7,712 nucleotides of DNA from an uncultured Bacillota bacterium (lineage in GTDB: Bacteria > Bacillota > Clostridia > Caldicoprobacterales > UBA3941), in assembly GCA_937960725.1 (NCBI GenBank), contig CALGOY010000296.1, positions 1 through 7,712 on the forward strand, read 5' to 3'. Each line of letters opens with the position of its first letter. Within the stretch, counting starts at the first letter, position 1. Below the pieces are notes generated by a model. That model saw only the letters and a program-made list of their open reading frames with translations, was not told the DNA's origin and made no database searches. Of this stretch, positions 1-4,774 are shown in pieces. The position numbers were made by a program, and so were the translations under genes.

Positions 1-13
1 AGCTTTTGCCTAT

Positions 14-40
14 GCCGGTGGGTGTATTACACCCACCGGC
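14..40. repeat. Perfect GC-rich 12-bp inverted repeat (hairpin)
   Basis: GCCGGTGGGTGT (14-25) and its exact complement ACACCCACCGGC (29-40) are separated by ATT. The hairpin is flanked by a 6-bp direct repeat TGCCTA (7-12 and 42-47). There is no T-run on either side, so it is not a standard intrinsic terminator. It is far more GC-rich than its surroundings, which suggests imported or structural RNA-derived sequence. It could be the edge of an element or gene lying left of the window. Confidence 0.75.
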
Positions 41-116
41 CTGCCTAGCGGCGAACGTCAAAATTTCTAATAGCTTTGCTATAAATTATCTCTGTAATAT
101 TTTTTAAAACCCATAG

Positions 117-191
117 TTGACATTTTTACTGAATAAAATTATCCTTTTTGAGGTGACATTTTCACAGACTATTGACATATCTAATGAATAA
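117..191. mobile_element. Probable IS21-family end remnant (three TGACA repeats)
   Basis: Three related direct repeats are visible: TTGACATTTTTACTGAATAA (117-136), TGACATTTTCACAGA (154-168) and TTGACATATCTAATGAATAA (172-191). The first and third agree at 17 of 20 positions, and both are followed by a copy of AATTATCCT. Ends of IS21-family elements typically carry several copies of a TGACATTTTCAC-TGAA type motif, which are transposase binding sites; that is family knowledge recalled from memory. No istA or istB coding sequence is in the window, so this is either a decayed end or the end of an element lying to the left. The first copy also offers TTGACA followed after 17 bp by TATCCT, a weak promoter match. 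Confidence 0.45.
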
Positions 192-473
192 ATTTTTAAT
201 TATCCTATAATAGTAGCTTTTATACGAAAAAGAGAGGGGATAAGGGGAGGTCTGTTTTTAAAACGGCTAATTTTTCACAAATTTTTACATAAAACTATGC
301 AGAAAATACCGCAGGGGTGATCATAATTTAAAATACTATTTAGAATATGAAAGGTTTTATCAAGGTATTAAAGGAATTATTAGTAGTAAAGAGTTTTAGC
401 TTTTAGAGAGCTTGTAGATACTTTTATGATATTGCCAAGAAACCAGGTAAATTAATTAATAAATTCTTTATTA

Positions 474-538
474 CTTATAATTAATTATAAAATCAATTAT
501 AAAATTAATTATAAAACTTACAGATAATTAATTATAAG
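474..538. repeat. A/T repeat cluster: three tandem 12-mers inside a 15-bp inverted repeat
   Basis: Tandem copies TTAATTATAAAA (481-492), TCAATTATAAAA (493-504) and TTAATTATAAAA (505-516) are followed by a partial fourth copy at 528-537. The outer ends form a perfect inverted repeat: CTTATAATTAATTAT (474-488) against ATAATTAATTATAAG (524-538). A perfect 16-bp palindrome TTATAATTAATTATAA sits at 475-490. This could be an easily melted DNA element, a protein-binding iteron set or a simple slippage product. Function is unknown; it lies about 100 bp upstream of the recombinase promoter. Confidence 0.7.
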
Positions 539-640
539 CCACAGAATTTTAAATAGACGAAATCACTAAAATGTGCTTAAATAAGAGTCGGAATAGAGGT
601 TTAAAATACTATGCGTAAAACACAACTTTTAAGCAAAGTA

Positions 641-669
641 TTGTATTTTTAAGGATAATATGGTATAAT
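641..669 (+). promoter_or_regulatory. Probable promoter of the tyrosine recombinase gene
   Basis: The -35 is TTGTAT (641-646), the spacer is 17 bp, and the -10 is TATAAT (664-669) preceded by TG at 661-662 (extended -10). The 13 bases AATATGGTATAAT (657-669) recur exactly at the lexA promoter (2328-2340), which supports a sigma-A type promoter. Transcription would start near 676, giving a leader of about 155 nt that contains the hairpin and dif-like site described below. Confidence 0.65.
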
Positions 670-709
670 TTAATCAGTTTCTGCTATTTTGTAATTTTAT
701 GGTTGTTCT

Positions 710-744
710 ACACAATTTACATTGTGTCATTGTGTCTTTATGTC
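710..744. repeat. 7-bp hairpin plus tandem 8-mer in the recombinase leader
   Basis: ACACAAT (710-716) and ATTGTGT (721-727) form a perfect stem around TTAC. The right arm begins a tandem repeat: ATTGTGTC (721-728), ATTGTGTC (729-736) and a diverged TTTATGTC (737-744). It lies in the predicted leader of the recombinase gene. It could be an operator for a dimeric repressor or a weak RNA hairpin; no known consensus is matched. Confidence 0.5.
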
Positions 745-774
745 TTATTTTATTTCCTATAATTTTTTATAAAA

Positions 775-811
775 TTTTTTAGTTCAAAACTATAATTTAC
801 TAACTAATAAA
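775..811. other. Candidate dif-like recombination site (difSL-like)
   Basis: Outer arms TTTTTTAGTT (775-784) and AACTAATAAA (802-811) are complementary at 9 of 10 positions around a 17-bp centre, and inner A4 (786-789) and ATTT-type (795-798) tracts continue the symmetry. This is the general layout of a tyrosine recombinase crossover site. The centre contains AAAACTATAATTT (786-798), followed after one base by CT. The same string occurs in the 31-bp streptococcal/lactococcal difSL site as I recall it, and a hand alignment of 776-806 gives 20 of 31 identities. difSL also lies directly upstream of xerS. The gene downstream here encodes a XerS-sized recombinase, starting 19 bp after the repeat. 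Confidence 0.5.
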
Positions 812-830
812 TCTTTAAGGATGTGATTAG

Positions 831-1892
831 ATGAACAGCGAAAAAACATATTATCAAGAACAAAATCTTCGTAACGTTGTTCGTTTGAGGAAACTTTTAA
901 AAGACTTGCCGGAATTCTGTAATGAATATTTTCGCGGAATTGAACATATTACCTCTATTCTAACTAGAATTAATTATGCCTATGATTTGAGAATCTTTTT
1001 CAATTTTCTTACTAAAGAAATTGATGAGTTTGCAGGCCTCTCCCCTCGTCAGCTGACTACCGAACATTTAAATAATTTAAAATCAATACATATTGAAAAA
1101 TTTCTAGAATACCTCACCTATTATCGCAATCCATATAACCCCGAGCAGAAACGGGAAAATAATCAATGTGGAAAAGCAAGGAAATTGGCTACCGTCCGCT
1201 CTTTGCTCTCCTATTTTTATAAAAAAGAAAAAATCGATAGAAATGTCGCTGATTTGATAGATATGCCTAAAATTCATGAAAAACCGATTACCCGCCTAGA
1301 TGTAGATGAAGTAGCTAAACTTCTAGATACAGTTGAAAATGGTGAAAAGCTTACTAAAACCCAGCGAAGGTATCACAAATATACTCGCTCTCGGGATTTA
1401 GCTATCCTCACCTTACTTTTAGGAACTGGTATTCGCATCAGCGAGTGCATTGGGCTTAATATATCGGACTTTAATTTTGAAACCAACGGCTTTAAAGTCA
1501 CAAGAAAAGGTGGAGATCAGGAAATTTTGTATTTTGGCGATGAAGTAAGGCGGGCACTGCTACAGTATCTCGAAGATAGAAAAAATATAACTCCCCTAGA
1601 AGGTCACGAAGATGCAATGTTTTTGTCCCTGCAGAGAAGGCGTATTAGCCAGAGAGCAGTGCAAAATTTAGTAAAAAAATATGAATCTTTAGTAACTCCT
1701 TTAAAAAATATTACACCACATAAACTTCGCAGCACCTATGGTACTACCCTATATCAAGAAACTGGAGATATATACCTAGTGGCAGACGTGTTGGGCCATA
1801 AAGATGTTAACACCACTAGAAAACACTATGCAGCTATTAGCGACGATAAACGCCGGATGGCTGCCCGAGTTGTCAAGCTTAGAGATGATTAA
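831..1892 (+). CDS. Tyrosine recombinase, XerS-like (353 aa)
   Basis: This is a DNA-cutting and rejoining enzyme of the tyrosine recombinase (phage integrase) family, probably acting on a chromosomal dif-type site. The N-terminal SAM-like core-binding domain spans about 25-145 and the catalytic domain about 155-345. All catalytic residues are visible: R202 (GTGIRISE), K226 (RKGG), H297 and R300 (TPHKLR), H323 (LGH) and nucleophile Y333. Length and wording (RKGG, TPHKLR, an aromatic-rich N-terminus, 353 residues) are closer to streptococcal XerS (about 356 aa) than to XerC/XerD (about 300 aa). The ATG at 831 is supported by AAGGATGTGAT at 817-827, nearly perfect to the 16S 3' end, with about 9 nt spacing from the AAGGA core. 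The gene converges on the YneA-like gene with a 7-bp gap. It could instead be a domesticated element integrase, but it has no excisionase or other phage genes beside it. Confidence 0.85.
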   Translation: MNSEKTYYQEQNLRNVVRLRKLLKDLPEFCNEYFRGIEHITSILTRINYAYDLRIFFNFLTKEIDEFAGLSPRQLTTEHLNNLKSIHIEKFLEYLTYYRNPYNPEQKRENNQCGKARKLATVRSLLSYFYKKEKIDRNVADLIDMPKIHEKPITRLDVDEVAKLLDTVENGEKLTKTQRRYHKYTRSRDLAILTLLLGTGIRISECIGLNISDFNFETNGFKVTRKGGDQEILYFGDEVRRALLQYLEDRKNITPLEGHEDAMFLSLQRRRISQRAVQNLVKKYESLVTPLKNITPHKLRSTYGTTLYQETGDIYLVADVLGHKDVNTTRKHYAAISDDKRRMAARVVKLRDD

Positions 1893-1899
1893 CTTCGCC

Positions 1900-2199
1900 T
1901 TATGGATACACAGGTATTTTCAGTATATCTCCCTCTTTTATGAAGGCAGTTTCTAGATTATTTACTGCCTTTATTTCTTGTATATATCTTCTTATATCAG
2001 TATTTTTAGGCAGGGTCCTCTTTGCAATATCCCATAGGGTATCCCCCTGTTCAACAAAGACTTCTATGTAATATTTCGCCTCTTGGCTTTTAGAATAATC
2101 CATTGCCAGTGAAATTATCGGGCATATTAACAGCCATATAGATGCGAGAAATATACCAAAACGCAGCTTTGATACTATCTTAAATCTTCCTAAGATCAT
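1900..2199 (-). CDS. YneA-like SOS-induced membrane-anchored LysM protein (99 aa)
   Basis: This small protein has one N-terminal membrane segment (about residues 13-33, FGIFLASIWLLICPIISLA) followed by an extracytoplasmic LysM domain (about 43-96, with the GDTLWDIAK and GDILKIP signatures). Size, architecture and position divergent from lexA match Bacillus YneA (about 105 aa), which blocks division after DNA damage. The function here is inferred from that. The frame stays open upstream to 2307, but the ATG at 2199 is chosen because GGGAGG (2210-2215) precedes it by 10 nt and because longer forms would start upstream of the gene's own promoter. Two SOS boxes, one inside the promoter spacer, predict tight LexA control. 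The gene ends 7 bp from the recombinase stop. Confidence 0.8.
   Translation of the reverse strand: MILGRFKIVSKLRFGIFLASIWLLICPIISLAMDYSKSQEAKYYIEVFVEQGDTLWDIAKRTLPKNTDIRRYIQEIKAVNNLETAFIKEGDILKIPVYP
1943..1979 (+). terminator. Possible terminator of the recombinase gene, inside the opposing gene
   Basis: AAGGCAGT (1943-1950) pairs exactly with ACTGCCTT (1964-1971) across a 13-nt loop, and TATTTCTT follows. It lies 50 bp beyond the recombinase stop, within the 3' coding part of the convergent LysM gene. The stem is short and the T-run broken, so the call is tentative. No other terminator is seen between the two genes. Confidence 0.35.
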
Positions 2200-2215
2200 C
2201 TTCAGCTTTCCTCCC

Positions 2216-2229
2216 AGAACAAACGTTCT
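2216..2229. promoter_or_regulatory. LexA operator (SOS box 1), downstream of the yneA-like start site
   Basis: AGAACAAACGTTCT contains GAAC-N4-GTTC, the core of the Gram-positive SOS box. It lies just downstream of the predicted transcription start (near 2235) of the leftward LysM gene and immediately before its ribosome binding site, where bound LexA could act as a roadblock. Confidence 0.75.
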
Positions 2230-2241
2230 TGTGTTACCCCT

Positions 2242-2270
2242 ATTATATAAGAACGTCTGTTCGGTGTCAA
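2242..2270 (-). promoter_or_regulatory. Promoter of the YneA-like gene
   Basis: Read leftward, a perfect -35 TTGACA (plus-strand 2265-2270) and perfect -10 TATAAT (plus-strand 2242-2247) are separated by 17 bp. SOS box 2 fills the spacer. A full-consensus promoter held down by an operator is the expected design for a strongly SOS-induced gene. Confidence 0.9.
2250..2263. promoter_or_regulatory. LexA operator (SOS box 2), in the yneA-like promoter spacer
   Basis: Read leftward, CGAACAGACGTTCT fits the Bacillus consensus CGAACRNRYGTTYG at 13 of 14 positions. It lies exactly between the -35 and -10 of the LysM gene promoter, so LexA binding would exclude RNA polymerase. Confidence 0.9.
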
Positions 2271-2300
2271 GAAGAATATGGTGTTTTTTTATATAAATTT

Positions 2301-2314
2301 CGAACATGTGTTTG
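2301..2314. promoter_or_regulatory. LexA operator (SOS box 3), lexA autoregulation
   Basis: CGAACATGTGTTTG matches all positions of the Bacillus consensus CGAACRNRYGTTYG. It overlaps the -35 element of the lexA promoter by three bases, which predicts autorepression. The GTTT half is weaker than the GTTC halves of boxes 1 and 2. Confidence 0.85.
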
Positions 2315-2340
2315 AAAAAAGTTGTACAATATGGTATAAT
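2312..2340 (+). promoter_or_regulatory. Promoter of lexA
   Basis: The -35 TTGAAA (2312-2317), 17-bp spacer and -10 TATAAT (2335-2340), with TG at 2332-2333 as an extended -10, lie 32 bp before the lexA ATG. The -35 overlaps SOS box 3. Confidence 0.88.
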
Positions 2341-2371
2341 GGCTGCAAGATATGAAATGAGGTGCAGGAAT

Positions 2372-2995
2372 ATGACTAATTATCTCAACGAAAAGCAGGA
2401 GAAAATATTGAAATTTTTAAAGCAAGAATTAGCTAATAAAGGTTATCCTCCCTCTGTACGAGAGATTTGTAGAGCAGTTGGAATAAAATCGACTTCAACT
2501 GTACATAATCATTTAGAAAAACTGGAAGAAAAAGGATATATTCGAAGAGATCCTACAAAACCCAGAGCAATTGAAATCCTTGATGATTCTACAACTCATA
2601 TATCAAAAAAAGAATTGATTAATATTCCCATCGTGGGGAAAGTTACAGCTGGTCAGCCGATACTTGCTGTTGAAAATGTCGAGGATGTATTTCCACTTCC
2701 TATCGAATACTTGCGTAACGTCAATAACAGCAATGTATTCATGTTAACTGTAAAAGGAGATAGCATGATTGAAGCAGGAATTTTTGATGGAGATTACGTT
2801 ATTGTTAAGCAGCAGCCCAATGCAGAAAATGGAGATATTGTTGTTGCGTTAATCGAGGATGAGGCAACTATAAAAACATTTTATAAAGAAAAAGATCACA
2901 TACGGTTGCAGCCACAAAATTCAAATATGGATCCTATTATAGTGCGGGATGCTTCAATATTGGGTAAGGTAATCGGAGTTATACGGCTATTTTAA
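2372..2995 (+). CDS. lexA: LexA repressor, SOS master regulator (207 aa)
   Basis: LexA represses DNA-damage genes and cleaves itself when RecA filaments form. The N-terminal winged helix-turn-helix spans about 1-70 ([23 protein letters not shown]). The cleavage site is A93-G94 (VTAGQP). The C-terminal S24-type peptidase domain carries nucleophile S131 (GDSM) and general base K168 (ATIK). The 207-residue length is normal for the family. The ATG at 2372 is chosen because GAGGTG (2359-2364) precedes it by 7 nt; an in-frame ATG at 2306 lies upstream of the -10 box and cannot be the start. It is divergent from the YneA-like gene, as in Bacillus, and three SOS boxes between them show that both are LexA targets. 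It ends at a strong terminator and forms a single-gene transcript. Confidence 0.97.
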   Translation: MTNYLNEKQEKILKFLKQELANKGYPPSVREICRAVGIKSTSTVHNHLEKLEEKGYIRRDPTKPRAIEILDDSTTHISKKELINIPIVGKVTAGQPILAVENVEDVFPLPIEYLRNVNNSNVFMLTVKGDSMIEAGIFDGDYVIVKQQPNAENGDIVVALIEDEATIKTFYKEKDHIRLQPQNSNMDPIIVRDASILGKVIGVIRLF

Positions 2996-3033
2996 AAAAA
3001 TCCCTGAACTAACTTTTAGTTCAGGGATTTTTT
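2994..3033. terminator. Bidirectional intrinsic terminator between lexA and the ynbB-like gene
   Basis: The perfect 12-bp stem TCCCTGAACTAA (3001-3012) / TTAGTTCAGGGA (3016-3027) has a 3-nt loop. It is flanked by seven A (2994-3000) and six T (3028-3033), so it has a U-tract in either direction. It serves lexA (stop at 2993-2995) and the convergent PLP enzyme gene (stop at 3040). Confidence 0.95.
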
Positions 3034-3039
3034 GCTTAT

Positions 3040-4332
3040 CTATATCTTTATATAACCTTGATCGTAGAATTTATTTACTACAGTCATCAACGCCAGCTTA
3101 ACATGAGCGTATGTTAAGCCACCTTGTAGATATGCAATATATGGCTCTTTTATGGGAGCATCGGCGCTAAGCTCTATTGAAGCTCCCTGGACGAAAGTGC
3201 CGGCTGCCATTATAACCTGGTGGGAATATCCGGGCATATCCCAGGGATATGGCACTACGTGCCCATCTACTGGAGAAGCCGTTTGAATTGCTTGGCAAAA
3301 AGCGATTAACTCCTCAGCGGTGTTGAAGCGGATAGACTGAATTATATCTGAATGTTTCTCATGCCATTGGGGTTTAACCTCATATCCGAGATTTTTAAAT
3401 ATCCATGCAGCTAGCACTGCCCCCTTAATTGATTCTGCAACAATATGCGGAGCGATAAAAAAACCCTGATAGAAGGGCCGATAAGAAGCTTCATAAGAGC
3501 CCACTTCACGGCCAATAGCAGGGGATGTCAACCGGTAGGACATCAGCTCTACGGCTTCTCGCGTACCTACCGCATAGGCTCCAGTCGGAGCCAAGCCTCC
3601 TCCCGGATTTTTTATTAGAGAACCCAATACAAGATCGGCACCTACATGGGATGGCTCTTTCTCTTCTGTAAATTCTCCATAGCAGTTATCAACTATTATG
3701 AAGATTTCTGGATACTGCTTTTTTATTGTATCTATTACCTGTTTTATTTTATCTATAGATAAAGAATCTCTCCATTCATATCCCCGCGAACGCTGTATGA
3801 ATACAGCTTTTACTTTTCCTTTTGCTATTGTATCCATTATTCGCGGTATATCAAACTCTTTGCCATTTATTAGGTCAACTTGTTTATATGATATTCCCCA
3901 CTCTTTTAAAGAGCTGGGTGTTTTTTCTTCTCCTATTCCAATTACTCCTTCTAGAGTGTCATAAGGTTTCCCTGTAATCGATAGTAATACATCCCCAGGG
4001 CGCAGCAGGGCAAATAATGCATCGCTTATTACATGCGTCCCAGATACCCATTGGGGTCTAACTAGTGCATCCTCTCCTCCAAACACTAATGCAAACAGCT
4101 CGTCCAGCTTATCCCTACTTTCATCGCTATATCCATAGCCGGTGGACGGCACAAAATGCCTCTCACTTATTCGGCACTCCTTCATATACATCAAAATTCT
4201 GCTTTGGTGATATTCAGCCATAGTATCAATTTTTTTTAGCTGCTCAAATATCTCTTCTTCACCTTTTTTTATTAGCTCAATCACTTTTGGGTTAATATTC
4301 ATCTGTTTTTGGTAAAAATTTGAGATATTCAT
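3040..4332 (-). CDS. YnbB-type PLP-dependent enzyme (methionine gamma-lyase family, 430 aa)
   Basis: This is a fold-type I, pyridoxal phosphate-dependent protein of the family often labelled methionine gamma-lyase family or aluminium resistance protein, as in Bacillus YnbB (about 420 aa). The probable PLP lysine is K241 in SLIKNPGGG, with the cofactor-ring aspartate D215 in IIVDNCYGEF. A glycine-rich cofactor-phosphate region is suggested near VSGTH (97-101). The true substrate of this family is not well established, so no reaction is asserted. An ATG at 4344 is also in frame, but GGAGG (4338-4342) overlaps it and serves the ATG at 4332 with 5-nt spacing. Bacillus keeps this gene near miaA-hfq too, but with hflX (ynbA) between; hflX is absent here. 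Confidence 0.9.
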   Translation of the reverse strand: MNISNFYQKQMNINPKVIELIKKGEEEIFEQLKKIDTMAEYHQSRILMYMKECRISERHFVPSTGYGYSDESRDKLDELFALVFGGEDALVRPQWVSGTHVISDALFALLRPGDVLLSITGKPYDTLEGVIGIGEEKTPSSLKEWGISYKQVDLINGKEFDIPRIMDTIAKGKVKAVFIQRSRGYEWRDSLSIDKIKQVIDTIKKQYPEIFIIVDNCYGEFTEEKEPSHVGADLVLGSLIKNPGGGLAPTGAYAVGTREAVELMSYRLTSPAIGREVGSYEASYRPFYQGFFIAPHIVAESIKGAVLAAWIFKNLGYEVKPQWHEKHSDIIQSIRFNTAEELIAFCQAIQTASPVDGHVVPYPWDMPGYSHQVIMAAGTFVQGASIELSADAPIKEPYIAYLQGGLTYAHVKLALMTVVNKFYDQGYIKI

Positions 4333-4351
4333 AAGAACCTCCATTTACGCA

Positions 4352-4385
4352 TTATTAAAGGAACCAAAACAGGTTCCTTTAATAA
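4352..4385 (-). terminator. Perfect 14-bp hairpin between hfq and the ynbB-like gene
   Basis: TTATTAAAGGAACC (4352-4365) and GGTTCCTTTAATAA (4372-4385) are exact complements with a 6-nt loop. Read leftward it follows the hfq stop by about 27 nt and ends in CCTTTAATAA, a weak U-tract. It may be a leaky terminator or attenuator of the mutSL-miaA-hfq transcript or an mRNA-protecting hairpin. No good separate promoter for the downstream gene fits in the 27 bp before it. Confidence 0.6.
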
Positions 4386-4412
4386 ATGAATATTTTATAA
4401 GTATTAAATTAG

Positions 4413-4682
4413 TTAAGCCTGATTTTCAGCATTGGAATTTTCATTCCCATTATTCCCTTTATTCAAATTCACTGCTCTTGCAGGAGTCACAGTAGATACT
4501 GCGTGTTTGTATATCATCATTTGTTTGCCATCGCTTTCCACCAATAGCACAAAATTATCAAATCCTCTGATTAGACCTCTTAATTGAAATCCATTGGTCA
4601 AATGGATAGTAACAGGTATACGTTCCTTTCGTAGCTGATTTAAAAATGCATCCTGCAAAACTACAGCTCCTTTGCTTGCCAT
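4413..4682 (-). CDS. hfq: RNA chaperone Hfq (89 aa)
   Basis: Hfq is a hexameric Sm-like RNA-binding protein that links small RNAs to mRNAs. The Sm1 motif spans about 22-50 ([21 protein letters not shown]) and the Sm2 motif about 56-67 ([12 protein letters not shown]). Proximal-face residues Q10, F41, D42 and Y58-K59-H60 are present. The C-terminal tail (about 70-89) is short and rich in Asn and Glu. The ATG at 4682 is chosen over the in-frame ATG at 4715 because AAGGGTGG precedes it by 10 nt and family members begin with a short lead into [11 protein letters not shown]. It sits downstream of miaA, the common arrangement in both Bacillus and enteric bacteria. Confidence 0.96.
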   Translation of the reverse strand: MASKGAVVLQDAFLNQLRKERIPVTIHLTNGFQLRGLIRGFDNFVLLVESDGKQMMIYKHAVSTVTPARAVNLNKGNNGNENSNAENQA

Positions 4683-4729
4683 ATTAGATAAACCACCCTT
4701 CTCTATGTCTTCCATAATTCATATTTCAT

Positions 4730-4760
4730 ATTATATACCAAATTTTGTTGAATTAAAAGA
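4730..4760 (-). promoter_or_regulatory. Possible internal promoter before hfq
   Basis: Read leftward, TGGTATATAATATG (4740-4727) offers an extended -10 (TATATA or TATAAT). The -35 region about 17 bp further up (4753-4760) is only T-rich and poor. The 92-bp gap between miaA and hfq leaves room for separate hfq expression. Confidence 0.35.
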
Positions 4761-4774
4761 ATATTTTTCTAAAT

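Larger units (their letters stand above)
1..830. other. Gene-free AT-rich leader region
   Basis: No open frame here has both a usable ribosome binding site and recognisable content. The longest plausible short frame (347-406, 20 codons) has no Shine-Dalgarno sequence. A purine-rich stretch at 225-250 ends in AAGGGGAGG, which looks like a ribosome binding site, but no ATG, GTG or TTG lies at a workable distance, so it may be a relic of a lost gene. What the stretch does hold is listed separately: a GC-rich hairpin, IS21-like end repeats, an A/T repeat cluster, the recombinase promoter, a hairpin with tandem repeats, and a dif-like site. A TATAAT at 206-211 lacks a -35 box at the right distance and is not called a promoter. 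Confidence 0.7.

Noticed and set aside
172..211. Promoter TTGACA (172) with TATAAT (206)
   Set aside because: The spacer is 28 bp, far too long. The TTGACA is better explained as part of the IS21-like repeat set.
347..406. 20-codon frame starting at 347
   Set aside because: No Shine-Dalgarno sequence, no promoter at a good distance and no recognisable content.
474..538. CRISPR array
   Set aside because: The units are 12 bp, directly tandem with no unique spacers, and no cas genes are present.
752..779. Similarity to the Bacillus dif site (TTCCTATAA resembles the left, XerC-side arm)
   Set aside because: About 9 of 11 bases match the left arm, but the right arm matches poorly. The stretch is A/T-rich, and the neighbouring 775-811 site is a better candidate.
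2200..2307. Longer LysM protein starting at 2307
   Set aside because: That start lies upstream of the gene's own perfect promoter and inside SOS box 3. The added residues look non-native and no ribosome binding site precedes it.
2306..2371. LexA starting at 2306 (22 extra residues)
   Set aside because: The extension covers the lexA -35 and -10 elements and would not be transcribed. LexA homologues begin near the ATG at 2372.
3698..3964. Plus-strand open frame opposite the ynbB-like gene
   Set aside because: It is antisense to a well-supported conserved enzyme gene, and its protein shows no family features.
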